From Opitutaceae bacterium (GTDB lineage: Bacteria > Verrucomicrobiota > Verrucomicrobiia > Opitutales > Opitutaceae): a DNA stretch of 64,000 bases. The stretch lies in NCBI GenBank assembly GCA_016794625.1, contig JAEUGY010000012.1:108323-172322 (forward strand), written 5' to 3'. Positions 9,248-18,417 of the stretch are shown in pieces. The stretch's first letter is position 1. Every line of letters starts with the position of its first letter. The notes beneath the pieces are model-generated. The model had not been told where the DNA came from, did no database searches, and saw nothing but the letters and a program-made list of their open reading frames with translations. The position numbers and the translations under genes were made by a program.

Positions 9248-10018
9248 ATGATCTGCCGTCATCCCTCCCAAGGACAGAAACTCGACGTCGCCGGCCTGAA
9301 CGAAATCACTGTCCTCATCGACCGTTCGGAAACCGAACGCACCGAAGTCGCCATGAACTCCTGGAGCCCCGGACTGGACGGTCCGCCGCATGCCCACGAC
9401 GCCAAGGAGCAGAATTTTCTCGTCACCTCCGGGCGTGGCGAAGTGGTCATCGGTCCGGACCGCTTTCCCGCCGCACCGGGCGATTTCTTCTACGTGCCCG
9501 CAGGCGTCGTGCACCAGACGGTCAACCTCAACGCGAACCAGCGGCTCGACTACTTTCTCTTCAACGCGTTCCTCGACGGAGACAAGGAGGGTCACGCGTC
9601 GTTCGCGGATCACATCGACAAGGTGAAGGCGACGCGGAAAGCGCAGGCCACGCACCAGCGTGCCGACGCCGACGTCACCCTCGCCGGCCGGACCGGTGCG
9701 ACCCGCCGGGGCCGGCGCGCCTCCCTGCCGGCGGCGCTGGCGGCCGGCGTGGTGCTGGTGGCCCGGGCCGACACCGAACGCTGTGAGGCGGTGGCCTGGC
9801 ATCTTGCTCCCAACCAGGTGGCCCGGCTGACTCCGGACGCCGCCAAGGAGCAGACGCTGTTTGTCTTTGCCGGCGAAGGCTCGCTCGACGTCGGGGGAGA
9901 ACGCACCGTCGTCCGGGCGCGCTCGACGGTCTTCGTTCCCCGCAACACCACCGCGACCCTGTCCGCCGGTCACTCCGGCGGCCTTCAGATCGTGTCCTTC
10001 GGAACGCTGGTGCGCTAG
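9248..10018 (+). CDS. Double-cupin protein
   Basis: A 256-residue bicupin. Cupin 1 (about 40-100) carries PHAHDAKEQNFLV, GDFFYVPAGVVHQ and a likely metal site of His/His/Glu plus a distal His. Cupin 2 (about 165-250) retains the barrel pattern (GEGSLDVGGE, VFVPRNTTATL) but lacks the metal-binding histidines, so only the first barrel probably binds metal. The frame is open further upstream into the divergent gene, but the ATG at 9248 gives a sensible N-terminus after a pyrimidine-rich leader. There is no signal peptide, so it is cytosolic. Family members include sugar isomerases, dioxygenases and regulators; the function is unknown. It is divergent from the 5'-nucleotidase gene across about 70 bp. 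Confidence 0.7.
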   Translation: MICRHPSQGQKLDVAGLNEITVLIDRSETERTEVAMNSWSPGLDGPPHAHDAKEQNFLVTSGRGEVVIGPDRFPAAPGDFFYVPAGVVHQTVNLNANQRLDYFLFNAFLDGDKEGHASFADHIDKVKATRKAQATHQRADADVTLAGRTGATRRGRRASLPAALAAGVVLVARADTERCEAVAWHLAPNQVARLTPDAAKEQTLFVFAGEGSLDVGGERTVVRARSTVFVPRNTTATLSAGHSGGLQIVSFGTLVR

Positions 10019-10044
10019 TCGAGTCATCGTCAATTCCGGAGCTG

Positions 10045-10191
10045 ATTTAGCCACAACGATCGCCCGAAGCACCGAGAAACGCGTCTGATCTCCGTTGAGC
10101 AGGGACTAACGCCTCACGTCTTGAGTGAAACAGGGATGCTCCGATGTTCTGGGTTTTCACTCGGTGTAGTCTGTGCTCCCCGTGGTCAAAC
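10045..10191. repeat. Degenerate inverted repeat between convergent genes
   Basis: The 233-bp spacer between the cupin gene and the dehydratase gene holds two diverged arms in inverted orientation, 10045-10076 (TTTAGCCAC...CACCGAG) and 10160-10191 (CTCGGTG...GTGGTCAAAC). Inside lies a perfect 8-bp pair, GAGTGAAA (10123-10130) and TTTCACTC (10155-10162). It may be a decayed miniature element or a weak bidirectional terminator. No gene is visible in the spacer. Confidence 0.4.
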
Positions 10192-10251
10192 GGCTGAGTC
10201 TGGATTTATCCCCCAAGAGAACGCATCTTGACCAAGCGGTTGGGGGCGCGA

Positions 10252-11544
10252 TCAGCGATCGGTGATTGCGCCGTCGGGGAATCGCAGCGAGGAAAAGTCC
10301 TTTTCCTGATACGGAAACTTGGCCGCGACCTTTTCGTCCAACGTGATGCCCAGACCCGGTCGCTCGGGCAGCTCCGCGTAGCCGCGATCATACTTGAAAT
10401 ACCCTCCGGAAAAGAGGTCGTTCCAGAACGGATCCTGACCGCTGCCCACTTCGAGCAGGGTGGCGTTGGGCGTGCACGCGCAGACATGCAGCGACGCCAG
10501 GGTGCTGACCTCGCTTTGCGGATTGTGCGGCGAAACATCGATCCGGAAGCACTCGGCCAGCGCGGCGATTTTCCGCATCTCGGAAATGCCGCCGACGTGC
10601 ACGACATCGGGCATGATCACGTCCACCAGACGTTCGCTGCAGAGCGGAGCAAAGTCGTAGCGCGAACACAGCCGTTCCCCGGTCGCCAGCGGCACCCGGG
10701 TCTGGGCGCGTATCTGCCGGGCCTCCTGGAGGACCTCACTCTCGAGCTGGGTGACTTCCTCGACCCAGAGCGGATGAAACTCCTCGACCCGGTTGCAGAA
10801 CTCGACCGCCGCCAGCGGATTCGCCTTTCCGTGCACCTCGACAATGATGTCGAAATCCGGGCCGACCGCCTCGCGCACCTTTGCGAGGTGTTCCACGCCT
10901 TCGCGGATCGCCTCGCGGAAGTTCACCGCCTTGTTCTTCACCGGGAAGAAGCCCCCCTTGATGCAGGTCCAGCCATCGAGTTTCTTCTGCTTCCAGAGCG
11001 CGATCTCCTCCGCATCGTCCTTGAAGCGACGCTTCTTCGTGTGGCTGATCCGTCCGAGGTACCCCTCGTGACAATAGAGCCGCACCCGGTCGCGGGCCCG
11101 GCCGCCGAGCAACCGCCAGATCGGCAGGCCCACCGCCTGGCCGAGGATGTCCCAAAGCGCGATCTCGATCGCACTCAGCGCCGACATGAGCACCGGTCCG
11201 CCGCGGTAGCGAGGGCCGCGGAAAATGTCCTGGAAGTGACGTTCGATTTCGGTCGGGTCCTTACCGACCAAGTGACGCTTCAACTCGCCGATCGCCGTCG
11301 CCACCGTCAGGCACTTGCCCGAGAGGGTGCCTTCCCCCAGCCCGGTGATGCCCTGGTTGGTGTGGATCTTGACGAAGACGTAGTTTTCGTCGTTCCCGGC
11401 ATCGACGAGAAACGTCTTCAGGTCGGTGATCTTCAGATTACGGACGTCAAACGCCTCCTGCGTGGCGGTGAACCCAGGCGTGGGAGCCAGCGCAGCACCC
11501 GCCGTCGCCGCCAATGCGCCGGACAGGAAGTGACGTCGGTTCAT
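10252..11544 (-). CDS. Tat-exported enolase-superfamily sugar-acid dehydratase (galactonate dehydratase-like)
   Basis: A 430-residue member of the mandelate racemase/muconate lactonising group, closest by eye to galactonate-type acid-sugar dehydratases, which convert aldonates to 2-keto-3-deoxy acids. It begins with a twin-arginine signal (NRRHFLSGALAATAGAALAP), unlike cytosolic DgoD. Candidate metal ligands are Glu236 in EVHGK (Asp in the usual DFHGR), Glu262/263 in WVEE and Glu290 in ATGER; candidate catalytic bases are His238 and His340 (SPHNP). The Asp-to-Glu exchange at the first ligand should alter substrate choice but keeps a carboxylate. It sits 62 bp downstream of the TonB receptor on the same strand, so the pair may be co-transcribed and face the same imported sugar acid. 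Confidence 0.75.
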   Translation of the reverse strand: MNRRHFLSGALAATAGAALAPTPGFTATQEAFDVRNLKITDLKTFLVDAGNDENYVFVKIHTNQGITGLGEGTLSGKCLTVATAIGELKRHLVGKDPTEIERHFQDIFRGPRYRGGPVLMSALSAIEIALWDILGQAVGLPIWRLLGGRARDRVRLYCHEGYLGRISHTKKRRFKDDAEEIALWKQKKLDGWTCIKGGFFPVKNKAVNFREAIREGVEHLAKVREAVGPDFDIIVEVHGKANPLAAVEFCNRVEEFHPLWVEEVTQLESEVLQEARQIRAQTRVPLATGERLCSRYDFAPLCSERLVDVIMPDVVHVGGISEMRKIAALAECFRIDVSPHNPQSEVSTLASLHVCACTPNATLLEVGSGQDPFWNDLFSGGYFKYDRGYAELPERPGLGITLDEKVAAKFPYQEKDFSSLRFPDGAITDR

Positions 11545-11606
11545 GGAGACAGGTTCGTTTCCGTGCAGGACGGAAGACCGCCCCGAGGTCCCGGGTCGGA
11601 GGACAC

Positions 11607-14453
11607 TCAGAAGTTGAAGTCCAGGCCCACCCGGAAGTCGCGGCCGAGCAGACGGCTGTACTGCATCAGGTTGAAGACACCGGTCGAGCGCTGTTCCGGC
11701 TCTTCCGTCAGGTTGCGGACCGCCGCCGTGATCGCGTAGTTACCGGAGACGCGATAGCGGAAGAGCACGTCGAACTGGTCGCGCGGCACGCGATAGCGGT
11801 CATTGAGCACGTCCGAACCGATGGTCTCGATGGACTCGTCGGCATAGCTCCAGGCGATACGACCGGAGAAGCCGCCCTTTTCGTAGAACAGGGTGACATT
11901 GTAGAGACGGCTGGGCTGACGCAGAAACGGCAGATCGTCATTGGGCCGGAGCGGCACCTTTACCTCGGAGCTGATCAGCGAGACATTCGCGTCGACGCCA
12001 AATCCGTCGAACGGCGCCGGCAGGAAGCTGAAGGGTTGATACAGATTGACCTCCAGGCCCGAGATGCGACCGCTGTCCGCGTTGCGCACACTCGTGACGT
12101 TGAGAGTCTGCAGTCCGATGCCGCTGTAGATGACATTTTCCTGGGACTGCGTGTAGCTGTAGATCGGATTGTCGATCTCCTTCCGGTAAGCGGCGACCGA
12201 AATCAGGCCTCGCCCCTGGAGATAGTACTCCAGCGAGACGTCAAAGTTCACCGCCTCGTACGGCCCGAGCTCGGGGTTGCCGACGTTGAGCGAACCCGAG
12301 TGATTGTAGGTCGGGTTGTTGGGATTGGTGATGAGATCGTAGGTGAAACGCGCCAGCGGGCGGGCGTCCTCGTAGGCCGGACGACCGAGGACCTGGGTGA
12401 TGGCGGCGCGACCGATCAAACGGTCGGAGAAACGGTAGACCGATTGGAGATTGGGAAACAGCTTGTCGTAGCTGGTGACTCCCGACTTCGGAAAGCGTCC
12501 GAGCAGTTGTCCTCGGAACGTACGCACCTCGACCGCGCGTATGGTGGCGTCGGTCTTCTCCCAGCGCAGGCCGCCGAGAACCGTCAGTTTGCCAAAGTCC
12601 ATGCTGCCCATCGCGTAGCCGGCATAGATGTATTCGTCGATGTCGTAGTCGTCCTCGACCGAGTTGGCGGTGGAGTCCACCGGATCCAGCACGGTCAGCG
12701 CCGGGTTGCCGCGGATGTAGGCCCAGGTCGAGACGGGATCGAGAAGGAAGCCGCTCTGGAACCGATTGTCGTAAACGCCGACGGACGGGCGCGTGCTGAC
12801 GCTGGAAAGGTTCCAGTTGCCCACCGGCACCAAACGCTTGGATTCGAAGTCCGAGATACGATCACGCTGGATGTACTTGAAGCCGGCCTTGAGGTAGCCA
12901 TTGCGGCCCGTCCGGTTGTGCATGTCCCAACGCAGGTCGACCTTGGCTGAGAGGGTGTCCTCGTCGATGATCGCCGTGTCTTCGCGGGTACGACGGAGCG
13001 GATACTTATTGGCCGTGTCGATGGTGGGATCCACCTGCCAGCTCACAAAATCAAAGGCATTGTGATCGAACGTGATCGGGCCCGTGGCTCCGTTGGCGTT
13101 GCGGAAAGCGAGGATGTTGTTGAAGGGCGTGTTCTCTTCGGCGGCAGACAGGGCGATCATCGGCTCGAGGGTGAAGTCGCCGACGACCTTCTTGAAACCC
13201 GCGACCACCGTCATGAGCTCCTGCTCCTTGCGGGTATCGAAGTCGCGGCGCTCCGTGCGGTTGTTGCCGATGAACCGACCCGCGTTGAGACCGGTGAACT
13301 GCACCTGGCTCGTATTGCTGTTCGAGACCGAGTGAAGCACCTCGACGGTATGCTCCGACCGCTCCGTGGAGGAAAAACTCGGGCGCAGGTAGAACTGCGT
13401 GTTCGCGTCGGGACGGAACTCAAGGGAGAGATTGCCCCCCATGCGCTCCAGCTCGCCTTCCTCGGGTTTGATCTCAAATCCGTTCGGCACATACACGTTG
13501 GCGCCATTCAGACTGCGCAGATTCCAGCCGGTCTGGAGCCAGTGATTGGAGTACGCGCGCTTCTCGAAGCTGGTGCTGACCGCGATGCCCCACGTCTTCT
13601 TCGGCCCGAACAGGTCCGAATAGCTGATCTTCGCCTCCAGGTTGTTTTTGTCCGAGGAGTCATTGTGGTTCATCGACACGCTGCCGGACAGAAAACGCTC
13701 CCGACGATCAAACGCGCTTGAAGACTTGATGTTGATGGTTCCACCGAGGGAATTGGCATCAAGGTCGGGCGTGACCGCCTTGATCACCTCGACCTGGGAG
13801 ACATCACCCGCGCCCAGGGTGTCGAGGGGCACCGCGCGCCCAAGGCGGCTACCGCCGGCGGCGGCCAGCACGGCGCCATCCATCATCACCTGATTCAAAT
13901 TCGGATCGATGCCCCGGATCGAGACGTAGCGCCCCTCTCCCTGTTCCATGCCGGTGATGCTCACCCCCGGGGCCCGCGCCACCGCCTCCGCGACATTCCG
14001 GTCCGGCAGATTGCCGATGGCGTCGGCGGAAATGATGTCGAGGATGTTCGCTTGCGTACGCTTCTGCTGAAGCGCGCGCGACCGGCCCTCGCGATAGCCT
14101 TCCACCACCAGCGCGCCCATCTGGACAACCCCGGTGCCGAGGGAGACATCCGTTGTCACTTCACCCGCCTCCGGCACTGTCACGCGCACCTGCTTTCCTT
14201 CGTATCCAAGGTACTGCACATCGAGCGTGTAGTTTCCGGCCGCCAGGCCCGTCAGCCGGAAACGCCCCTCGGAGTCGGTGGACACCGCCCGACTGGTTTC
14301 CACCACGATCACCGAGGCGCCCGAAAGAAATGACTTGGAGCCCGGATCCGAGACCACGCCCGTGATGTCACCGGCGAAGGCTCGAGCGAGCAGAATTCCG
14401 AACGAGAGACCGGCCGCGAGGCCGCGAAGCGGCAGAGAGGACTGACGGATCAT
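11607..14453 (-). CDS. TonB-dependent outer-membrane receptor
   Basis: A 948-residue receptor that takes up ligands across the outer membrane using TonB energy. The signal peptide spans residues 1-28 (ILLARAFAG). A carboxypeptidase-regulatory-like beta domain (about 29-112, GVVSDPGSKSFLSGASVIV) precedes the plug (about 125-245, DIISADAIGNLPDRNVAEAV, SIRGIDPNLNQVMMDG). The 22-strand barrel fills the rest and the chain ends in Phe (VGLDFNF), the outer-membrane sorting signal. The N-terminal extension is typical of carbohydrate receptors in Verrucomicrobiota and Bacteroidota, but no SusD partner is present. It lies downstream of the acid-sugar operon with its own 277-bp upstream region containing TGAAATA-type sites, so it is probably regulated with that operon. 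The ligand is unknown. Confidence 0.9.
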   Translation of the reverse strand: MIRQSSLPLRGLAAGLSFGILLARAFAGDITGVVSDPGSKSFLSGASVIVVETSRAVSTDSEGRFRLTGLAAGNYTLDVQYLGYEGKQVRVTVPEAGEVTTDVSLGTGVVQMGALVVEGYREGRSRALQQKRTQANILDIISADAIGNLPDRNVAEAVARAPGVSITGMEQGEGRYVSIRGIDPNLNQVMMDGAVLAAAGGSRLGRAVPLDTLGAGDVSQVEVIKAVTPDLDANSLGGTINIKSSSAFDRRERFLSGSVSMNHNDSSDKNNLEAKISYSDLFGPKKTWGIAVSTSFEKRAYSNHWLQTGWNLRSLNGANVYVPNGFEIKPEEGELERMGGNLSLEFRPDANTQFYLRPSFSSTERSEHTVEVLHSVSNSNTSQVQFTGLNAGRFIGNNRTERRDFDTRKEQELMTVVAGFKKVVGDFTLEPMIALSAAEENTPFNNILAFRNANGATGPITFDHNAFDFVSWQVDPTIDTANKYPLRRTREDTAIIDEDTLSAKVDLRWDMHNRTGRNGYLKAGFKYIQRDRISDFESKRLVPVGNWNLSSVSTRPSVGVYDNRFQSGFLLDPVSTWAYIRGNPALTVLDPVDSTANSVEDDYDIDEYIYAGYAMGSMDFGKLTVLGGLRWEKTDATIRAVEVRTFRGQLLGRFPKSGVTSYDKLFPNLQSVYRFSDRLIGRAAITQVLGRPAYEDARPLARFTYDLITNPNNPTYNHSGSLNVGNPELGPYEAVNFDVSLEYYLQGRGLISVAAYRKEIDNPIYSYTQSQENVIYSGIGLQTLNVTSVRNADSGRISGLEVNLYQPFSFLPAPFDGFGVDANVSLISSEVKVPLRPNDDLPFLRQPSRLYNVTLFYEKGGFSGRIAWSYADESIETIGSDVLNDRYRVPRDQFDVLFRYRVSGNYAITAAVRNLTEEPEQRSTGVFNLMQYSRLLGRDFRVGLDFNF

Positions 14454-14730
14454 GGGGGTAACAGGGGTTCGGGGACGGAGAGGTGCCCTCGCAGGGTCGG
14501 GGTGATTCTCAAGTCCACACTGCTGGCACCGAGGTACCGGCGGTGCAGGGGCACGCCCATGAGCGAGTGATGAAATAATCTGGTGTCAACCACTGAAATA
14601 GTAATTCGCGAATGACATCATCCGATCCAAACCACAGTGGAAGCAGAAACCTCCTCCGTAACCTAGGTATCACAAGCGCCTAAATGGCGTCACATTTCCG
14701 ATCCCCTAGTCGATGAAATAGCGCTCTATT
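14454..14730 (-). promoter_or_regulatory. Upstream region of the TonB receptor gene with TGAAATA-type sites
   Basis: This spacer is visibly more AT-rich than the flanking genes. On the minus strand it holds a TTGACA -35-like hexamer (14589-14584) but no convincing -10 at normal spacing. TGAAATA motifs occur at 14571-14578 and 14594-14601, and a dyad, TGAAATAGCGCTCTATTTCA, at 14715-14734 overlaps the end of the kinase gene. A TGAAATAG copy also occurs at 28346-28353 beside the LacI-family gene, suggesting a shared regulator. Operator function is inferred. Confidence 0.4.
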
Positions 14731-15927
14731 TCATTTCACATTCCACAGCCGGCTCAAGGCGGCCTCATCCCCAAAGCCACCCGGTTTGGTCACCAGCGTG
14801 CACGGGGCCGCCCCGCTGCGTCGGAGCGTGGAAGCGACGAGGCCCGGTTCGAACTCCGCCCGCACCTCCAGGGCGGTGCCACCAAGGGCGCGGCAGACCT
14901 GCCAGGCGGTCTCGCCCCCGGTGACGCACCACGCCTTCGGCTGCACCTGCGCGTCAAGCGCGACGGCCAACTCCGCCGCCGCCGCCAGCAGCCGGCCCGA
15001 CGCCTGCGCGCCCAGGCCTCTGTCCGCCCCCAGCCGCACCGCCACCAGCGGCCGTTGCCGGTAGGCGGCGGCCACCGTCGCGACCGTCGTCGCCAGGTCG
15101 TCGCGGCCCACGCAGTGCTCCTGCACTCGGAGGCCGAAGGTGCGGGCGACGTGATCCAGCTGGCGATGCGTGGCGGGGTGCTGGGTTCCGCTCAGGATCA
15201 CAAGGTCGGAAAGGTCGGGCCGGCGCAAAGGTACGCCACCGGGGCGAGCGCGTTCCCGGGCGATCACGGCCGCCAGCGCCCCCGAGCCGACGAGGAGGGC
15301 GTCGGGTTCAACGGCCGTCACCGCGCGCACCAGCCGCACCAGGTCATTCGCCTCCTCCGCATCGGACAGAACCACCGGGCCCGCCGCCCGCAGCCGCCCA
15401 AGCGTCTCCTCCGGGCGGGTGCGCAGGTCGGAGAGCGGCAGCTCAACCGCGCCCTCCATTCCCTGGTTGCGCAGGAGGGCGCTCACCCGGCTTTCCCGGG
15501 CCGGCCAGTGCGGATCATGGCGAAAGTCCGTCTCTGCCAGCGGCACACCGTGGATACGCAGCAGGCCGTCCCGTACGGTTCGACCGGCCGCCGGATTGGC
15601 CGTGCACAGCACCACAAGGGGCGGCGTCCGTCCGGTCATGATCGCCCGGAGTTCCGCTCCAATGGGTCCGCGCAGCGTGGAGTCGATCTTCTTGAACAGC
15701 AGTGTCTGTCCGGCCGCCGCGGCCTCGGCCGTCACCCGACGCACCTCCGCCGCCGCCTCGGTCGCGGCGAGGTTGCGCGATTCCGTCGTCACCAGCCGCA
15801 GGGTGTCCGGCCCGGTCTCACCCGGCGCGTCCGTCAGGGGCAGCACCACCCGCCAGCCTTCGGCCCGGAAGGCCGCGCCGGCCTCGAGTACGCCGCTGAG
15901 ATCGTCTCCGAGGAGGTAGGGGGTCAT
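14731..15927 (-). CDS. Four-carbon acid-sugar kinase (OtnK/DtnK, DUF1537 family)
   Basis: A 398-residue kinase of the family that phosphorylates D-threonate, D-erythronate or L-erythronate (and some longer sugar acids) at O4 using ATP. The N-terminal substrate domain has GDDLSG at 7-12 and KKIDSTLRGP at 79-88. The C-terminal nucleotide domain carries VTGGETAW and ends with TKPGGFGDEAAL, the family hallmark. I start at the ATG at 15927; a GTG two codons earlier (15933) is an alternative. Its partner in the known pathway, a PdxA2-type dehydrogenase, is in the same operon (18414-19451), which strongly supports acid-sugar catabolism to dihydroxyacetone phosphate. It is the last gene of the block, 24 bp after the LamG/propeller gene. 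Confidence 0.85.
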   Translation of the reverse strand: MTPYLLGDDLSGVLEAGAAFRAEGWRVVLPLTDAPGETGPDTLRLVTTESRNLAATEAAAEVRRVTAEAAAAGQTLLFKKIDSTLRGPIGAELRAIMTGRTPPLVVLCTANPAAGRTVRDGLLRIHGVPLAETDFRHDPHWPARESRVSALLRNQGMEGAVELPLSDLRTRPEETLGRLRAAGPVVLSDAEEANDLVRLVRAVTAVEPDALLVGSGALAAVIARERARPGGVPLRRPDLSDLVILSGTQHPATHRQLDHVARTFGLRVQEHCVGRDDLATTVATVAAAYRQRPLVAVRLGADRGLGAQASGRLLAAAAELAVALDAQVQPKAWCVTGGETAWQVCRALGGTALEVRAEFEPGLVASTLRRSGAAPCTLVTKPGGFGDEAALSRLWNVK

Positions 15928-15951
15928 GGACACGAAGCACGACCGGCCGGC

Positions 15952-18417
15952 TCAGGGCCGGTCGGTGAACTGCAGCGCATAGAGCGAGGCCCCGCGCATG
16001 CGCACCACCAGGCGCACAACCCGGCCGGCGAGGGAGGAGACATCAGTCGTCACCTTCTGGTCCGACGTCAGCCAGCGCACCTCCTGCTCCACCCAATTTC
16101 CGTTGATGTAAACGCAATCATCCACCCCCAGGCCCGGCACAGGTCGTCCGTGCTCGTCCTCGAATCCGATTTGGAGGTAGCCGGTGGCGCCCGCGTCCAC
16201 ATTGAGCACGAGGCGCGAGCCGGTGAACCGCAGGGGGTGCGTGGTGAAGCCGCCTTCCTTCTCATACGGCGCGTCGATGGAGACGAATCCGTCGAGGCGC
16301 TGCGAAAGGCGCTGCACCACTGACGGCGGCACGCCCGGCGTGCGGCCCTCGCGGAATCCGTCGTGATAACTGGAACGCGTGTAAACGTACTGCCACAGCT
16401 CCTCTCCGCGGCGCACGAGGCCAAAGGCAATGTACGGTCGGAGCATGGGATAGCCCTTGAAATTGCCCACCGGCACATAGGCGGGCCGGGGGTACCGTTT
16501 CCAAGTGAGCCCGTCGCGCGACACCGCCAGCTGGGTCTCGACCAGTCCCGTTCCGAGCAAGAGGTCCGGATGGGAGAGGATGCGGCGGGTGTCCGGACCG
16601 TCCTCGGAATAGTGGAAGAACCAGAGGGGAAACGCGACATAGGTGTCAGGTGCCCACGGATACTTGAGGGCGCGGGTATTGTAGAGATCGGTGGCGAGCG
16701 GATCGATCGCCGGGTCGGGCCCCATGGCGATCGGGTACTCGATGCTGAACCCACCCGGGGCGAGAGGACCGTTGTCGAGCCACCAGGGATCGAGCACGCG
16801 GTCGCCCAAGCGCAGGGACTTCCGGGCTTCGGCCTTGCGCGCCTCGGTCACCGGCTGAAACGGCCAGGCGTCGAGCAGGTCCGTCACCTCGGTGCGAACG
16901 AAATTGCGTTCCGTCTTTCCGGCCGGGGTACGGGCGTAGTCGGTCCGGTGATGCGCCACATAGAGCTGGCGCTGGTCGTCGTAGTATATCGTCGAGGCCG
17001 AACCGGCCCAGAACGGCAGGGCGGTCACCTCGTTGCGGCGGAACGACCAGCCATCGGGCGAGGTGTAAACGAAGAAGCCGCCGCGTTCGTGCGAACCGGC
17101 GAGGAGTTTCCAGCGTTCCGCCGGCGGGGCGTTGGGGTCGATGAACACCGAGCCGCGGCGGGCGGGACTGGCCGCCACCTGGTTGCCGCGTCCTCCGCCG
17201 AAATCCGGGGTGTCAAAGTGAACGCCATCCTTCGAAGTCCAGACGGCCACGCCCTCGCGTCCCTCACCATAGAGCCGGATGAGTCCGTTCTCGTCCTCAA
17301 TCACCGTACTCCAGCCGGTTCCGGAGGGCAGCACGGTCTCCTCGATGCGCGCCGGATGCGCCGTGAAGGTGGTGTTCGTCTGCCGCGCGATCAGGGCCTC
17401 GTCGATGAAGAGGTGCTTGTGACCCGCCAGCTCCACGACCGGGCCGACCGGCCGGCCACCGGGAAATTGGAGCGGGGGGCCTTTCTTCAAGACAATCGGC
17501 GCCGGCGGGGCGCTGTAGCGGCGGGAGAAACTTCCCGGGACCGGAAACTCCTCGCGGTACCGGGCTTCGTCCGAAATGCGCACCTCGTCGAGCGTCGCCG
17601 CGAGCGGGCGACCCCACACGGCATCGCGTCCAAGGCTGACATAATCCTCCTTGCCCTCCGGCAAAGGCGCCAGCTTTGCCGCCACCGTAGCCTTCAGCCG
17701 GCCATCCAGGTAGTGGCGCACCTCCGAACGCGACGCATCGTACACCACCGCACAGTGGGTCCATTCCCGAGTGAGCTTCGCCCGGTCGGTCGACAGGCGC
17801 GCAGTCACACCCGCGGGTTGATTGAAGAGTCGGAATTCGCTCGTGACCGGATCAAACGTCAGCCGCGTGACCACGTCGTTCTCACCCCGCGGTCCGGAGC
17901 CCACCTCGAACACCACCCCCTCGGCCGACGCACCGGACGCAACCTTGAGCCAGAATTCAATCGTGAACGCGCCGCGGCCGAGATTGAGCGCCCCCCGGGT
18001 CGGGCTGGCAAAGGGACGGCGCCGGAGGTGCTCATCTCCGTTGACGAAAGCGGCCGCGAACGTGGCATTGAACCACGTCATCGGCTCGACCGTGCGGCCC
18101 GCCTGGCGGGGCGGCGTCTCGAGTCCGAAGGCATAGCGATTCGCGTTGCTGAACTCCTCGTGCGCTTCGCGCTGCCGAAACACGGGCTTGAACGGTGCCG
18201 GCTCGATCGGCTGCAGGGCGCGACCGAACTTGCCCGGCACGACGGCTCCGCCCCGTCCGAGCACGAGGAACCAATCCTGCGGACCCGCATCATTGAGAAT
18301 CGAACTGGGGTAAAGCTGCTCCTGCTCGTCGAAGAGCCAGAGTGCGACGGTGCCGGCGGAAAGCGGCACGGCGGACGCGAGGGCGGCCGCCACGATCAGA
18401 GTGGATCGGAGGTTCAT
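15952..18417 (-). CDS. Exported LamG-domain / five-bladed-propeller glycan-active protein
   Basis: An 821-residue secreted protein. The signal peptide (LRSTLIVAAALASAVPLSAG) follows the ATG at 18417, which overlaps the stop of the PdxA2 gene (ATGA); longer in-frame extensions upstream have low-complexity Arg/His-rich composition and are not real. Residues about 25-300 are a LamG/concanavalin-like jellyroll (WLFDEQEQ, FTIEFWLKVASG, HCAVVYDASRSEVRHYLDGRL). Residues about 320-660 resemble a glycoside hydrolase 32/43/68-type propeller (KHLFIDEALI, WSTVIEDENGLIRLYGEG, VYTSPDGWSF). The last 120 residues form another beta domain. I cannot identify catalytic carboxylates with confidence. Its place among acid-sugar genes suggests it acts on the polymer or oligomer feeding the pathway. 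Confidence 0.6.
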   Translation of the reverse strand: MNLRSTLIVAAALASAVPLSAGTVALWLFDEQEQLYPSSILNDAGPQDWFLVLGRGGAVVPGKFGRALQPIEPAPFKPVFRQREAHEEFSNANRYAFGLETPPRQAGRTVEPMTWFNATFAAAFVNGDEHLRRRPFASPTRGALNLGRGAFTIEFWLKVASGASAEGVVFEVGSGPRGENDVVTRLTFDPVTSEFRLFNQPAGVTARLSTDRAKLTREWTHCAVVYDASRSEVRHYLDGRLKATVAAKLAPLPEGKEDYVSLGRDAVWGRPLAATLDEVRISDEARYREEFPVPGSFSRRYSAPPAPIVLKKGPPLQFPGGRPVGPVVELAGHKHLFIDEALIARQTNTTFTAHPARIEETVLPSGTGWSTVIEDENGLIRLYGEGREGVAVWTSKDGVHFDTPDFGGGRGNQVAASPARRGSVFIDPNAPPAERWKLLAGSHERGGFFVYTSPDGWSFRRNEVTALPFWAGSASTIYYDDQRQLYVAHHRTDYARTPAGKTERNFVRTEVTDLLDAWPFQPVTEARKAEARKSLRLGDRVLDPWWLDNGPLAPGGFSIEYPIAMGPDPAIDPLATDLYNTRALKYPWAPDTYVAFPLWFFHYSEDGPDTRRILSHPDLLLGTGLVETQLAVSRDGLTWKRYPRPAYVPVGNFKGYPMLRPYIAFGLVRRGEELWQYVYTRSSYHDGFREGRTPGVPPSVVQRLSQRLDGFVSIDAPYEKEGGFTTHPLRFTGSRLVLNVDAGATGYLQIGFEDEHGRPVPGLGVDDCVYINGNWVEQEVRWLTSDQKVTTDVSSLAGRVVRLVVRMRGASLYALQFTDRP

